This document shows positions 61,504 to 64,000 of a stretch of 64,000 nt of DNA, in pieces. Under the pieces are notes generated by a model. That model did not search any database. It worked only from the letters and a program-made list of their open reading frames with translations, and had not been told where the DNA came from. The position numbers and the translations under genes are program-made. The stretch's first letter is position 1. Each line of letters opens with the position of its first letter. The stretch is from Burhinus oedicnemus (Eukaryota > Chordata > Aves > Charadriiformes > Burhinidae): positions 79,886 through 143,885 of the forward strand of contig VFFE01007102.1 of assembly GCA_008921705.1 (NCBI GenBank), in the 5' to 3' direction.

Positions 61504-64000
61504 ATATGCCCGCTATGTGGCATATGCATCCCTGTGCCTGAACTTTTGGTCTTTGTCTTGTACCTGAGTGTTGATTTGGGTCCATGTCACTGGTAGGAAT
61601 ACGGCCCTAACCATGATTTCTACCCGTTTTGGTGGCAGGAGCCAAAGCAAAGCTCCTTCACTCTTGCCTGAATCAGTAAACATTAAAGATTCTCCCATGC
61701 ATGAAAATAAAACTGAGCGTTTGCACCTTACATTATCTTTGTGTGTAAATGAGGCTAAAAGTCTGAAAATCATGCTCATGACCTCTGAGTGGGCAGAGAT
61801 AATTCTGCCTATTATACCTCTCCATTTTCCTATGATGCTGAATTTCTCAAACTGTCTGTAAAAGCCCAGGTTCTCCTCTTACCCTTGCACATACCCAGAC
61901 ACCAGGAAGACATATGTCTTAATGGATAATGGCTCCATTGTGTGAATACTGTCAGTATCATATCAATGTGACATAAATATAGCAAATTAGCCGTATGTTA
62001 CTTACATCAGAACTGCTTCAGCTCTTTGTTTGGAACGGAAAAGGTGCAAGTGAAAGCTCTCTGAAGCAGCATGAGTCTTTTCCTTTTTTAAACAGTGCTC
62101 CTGTAAGAAACTGCACCAAGTTTTAGATTTGGTACTAATTCAAGGCTATTTTTTTTCCCAAAGAAAGAAAGAAAGAACTAAGGTTCATAATTCACCCAAG
62201 CACTTGGAAATTGGTACTTTGGCAAAATTTTCCTTAAGGAATGCTATTGCCCGCCTTGACAAAGCACATACAAAATGAGATATTCCTTGTAGATAACACT
62301 GTGTGCTTCTGTCCCTGCCACTATTGCCCTCCCTCCAGGATCACAAAATAGCCTCTTTCCTGACTAAATGTACAGATTAGTTAAGAGAATTCTTTGTAGG
62401 TGTGTTTGATTTTGGAGACTCAAATTCCTTACCATGTCTTCTCAGATTTAAAAAAATGATATATTTAGTCTCCTGATTCAGAAAATTTTAATTGTGGCTG
62501 TCTTTCTCTTCCAGACATTTGCAAGATGGTATAGGTATTGCGAAAGGATAATACTGCTTCTGTCACTGAAGAAGTATTGCAAAATGACATTCTGAGAAAA
62601 ACAAGAAATCAAACATTGTAATTTTTTTTTTTCTGGATGCATTTCCGAGTTCTAGATAATTCATTTTTATTAATATCAGAACATATAAATAAGCAGGAGA
62701 TATCCAATAACTTCTAAAACTAAAGGTGCTTTGGAATATGTGCATTTTTACTGGGGTGTGGAGGTAACAAGTGTTATGAAAAAAGTTCATAAGCTTTTTG
62801 GAACTTCCATCCCTGCATAAAGCTCAATTCCTGGAAACAAAGAATGTGCCAATGTCTGGTTGTGTGCAATCAAAAATGACACAATACTGGCAGTTAAATG
62901 TAAGCAACATTTTTCCAGAAAATATCAAATAATGAATACATGTGTTCTCTTTTTTTTGCAAACACTAGAATGTTCATTTCATAAGCTTGAGTTGGTTCTC
63001 TCCCTGCCCCCCTTTCCTGGGAACATCTTTAAACAATGGTTTTCAACAAGTCACTTTTTTTTCAAATTTTCAGCTGTAAGGTATCAAATTGCACCAGTCT
63101 GATTGCATGTGTGTTTTTCTATAACAAGTCAACACTGCATGCATGAACAAATTACTAGGGTGCATGTTTAAAATCTAAGGGATAGAAATAAAACATTGCA
63201 ATAAGAATTTCTCCAATAGTGATCTGTAGACTTATAACAATGCCTCTAAAATAGTAAATACACTTCTGTTTTCAGAGCAGCTCTGTTGTGATGATGTCAT
63301 TTGTGTGAATTTTGCCAGAGGAGAACTTTGAACAAATATGTTGTAGATTAGTCCAGTGACTTTTTCAATATGTAAGATTACCCATGGAAGTGTTTTTGGG
63401 AAAGAGCAGAACTTCACAGAGCCATTCTTCCCTTCCAAAATACTAGAGATGTTATACAAACATTACACTAACATGAGGCTTTACTCTTACTCTTGTCCTA
63501 TTATACCTTAACGCTTCGGTCACCTCTGACCCATAGCAGTGATTACATTGACTTTAATGGTATGCTGAATCAAATGAGTTAAAACCATATACTTGATGCG
63601 TATTAAAGGTCTGCATTTCTGTGATCTCTTGACTTCAGATTTACAGGAATAGTGTAACACTGTGAAGAAATATAAATCTGGTTACCCAAAAGTTTCTGTC
63701 TACTCACCTCAGAAATTATGGCAACCCAAATTTGTGTATTTGTGTTGGACCAGCAATACCTGTATCTTCTTTCTAGTAATGGGTGCACAAAACTCCTCGA
63801 TATCCTTTGGTTTTCCACCAGCTTCTCCACAGAAGTCAACAAGAGCCTTAGTATCTACCTGTAAATGCATGCAATGCTGACAGCACCAATCTGCAAGGAA
63901 AAAGAGGGTTTCCTCTCTGGTTTTACTGGTGTAAAACAGATTTCCCTCTCAGTTTGTTACCACTTCTACTGACTCATTGGATAGTGGATACATCCTAAAA
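61504..64000. other. Unique noncoding DNA
   Basis: AT-rich, with a short tetranucleotide run of four AAAG units at 62,160-62,175. The stretch 63,545-63,560 (ACATTGACTTTAATGG) and the small hairpin TTTTAC-TGGT-GTAAAA at 63,921-63,936 both resemble fragments of the palindromic reptilian repeat family. No exon or RNA gene was recognised. Confidence 0.55.

Noticed and set aside
1..64000. CRISPR arrays, bacterial operons, phage or plasmid functions
   Set aside because: No regularly spaced direct repeats, no ribosome-binding-site and long-frame pairs, and the repeats present are vertebrate retrotransposons.

Overview
This window looks like vertebrate nuclear DNA, most likely bird or a close archosaur or turtle relative. 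It is AT-rich and AG/CT-balanced, with no operon-like packing and no long open frames. The longest open stretch is under 600 bases. The interspersed repeats are of the sauropsid kind: one CR1 LINE 3' end with the typical bird-style tail, one older reverse-strand CR1 remnant, and one very old tRNA-headed SINE. There are also several short palindromic remnants of the type I remember from turtle, crocodilian and bird genomes. I found no exon of a protein that I recognise, no tRNA or rRNA, and no virus, plasmid or bacterial feature. The window is best read as a gene desert or the inside of a very large intron.

Layout. 1-2,150: AT-rich DNA with a small CpG-dense patch (about 655-835), an open frame bounded by plausible splice sites (754-1009), and a palindromic MITE-like remnant (2,076-2,139). 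2,151-13,680: unique noncoding DNA. 13,680-13,983: CR1 3' end, forward strand. 14,000-24,040: unique DNA with a CpG-rich patch near 18.1 kb and an old repeat near 20 kb. 24,045-24,165: reverse-strand CR1 remnant. 24,723-24,750: an AC dinucleotide run. 28,245-28,640: nearly complete ancient SINE with recognisable A and B boxes. 30,290-32,690: AT-rich, homeodomain-motif-rich DNA that looks like conserved noncoding sequence, interrupted by a palindromic repeat at 31.6 kb. 32,700-44,870: unique DNA with one more palindromic repeat. 44,870-45,180: a second conserved-looking block with a perfect 16-base palindrome. 49,036-49,460: the best CpG island. 53,500-54,150: a third conserved-looking block. 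58,065-58,172: a striking long inverted repeat. 60,605-61,503: two almost identical copies of a roughly 78-base segment.

The window gives no evidence of genes working together. If it has a function, it is probably regulatory: CpG islands as possible promoters of distal or noncoding transcripts, and AT-rich blocks as possible enhancers. The strongest unexplained signals are the 108-base inverted repeat at 58.1 kb, the dispersed microduplication at 60.6/61.4 kb, and the old SINE at 28.2 kb. Repeat family names come from memory of consensus sequences, not from a search.
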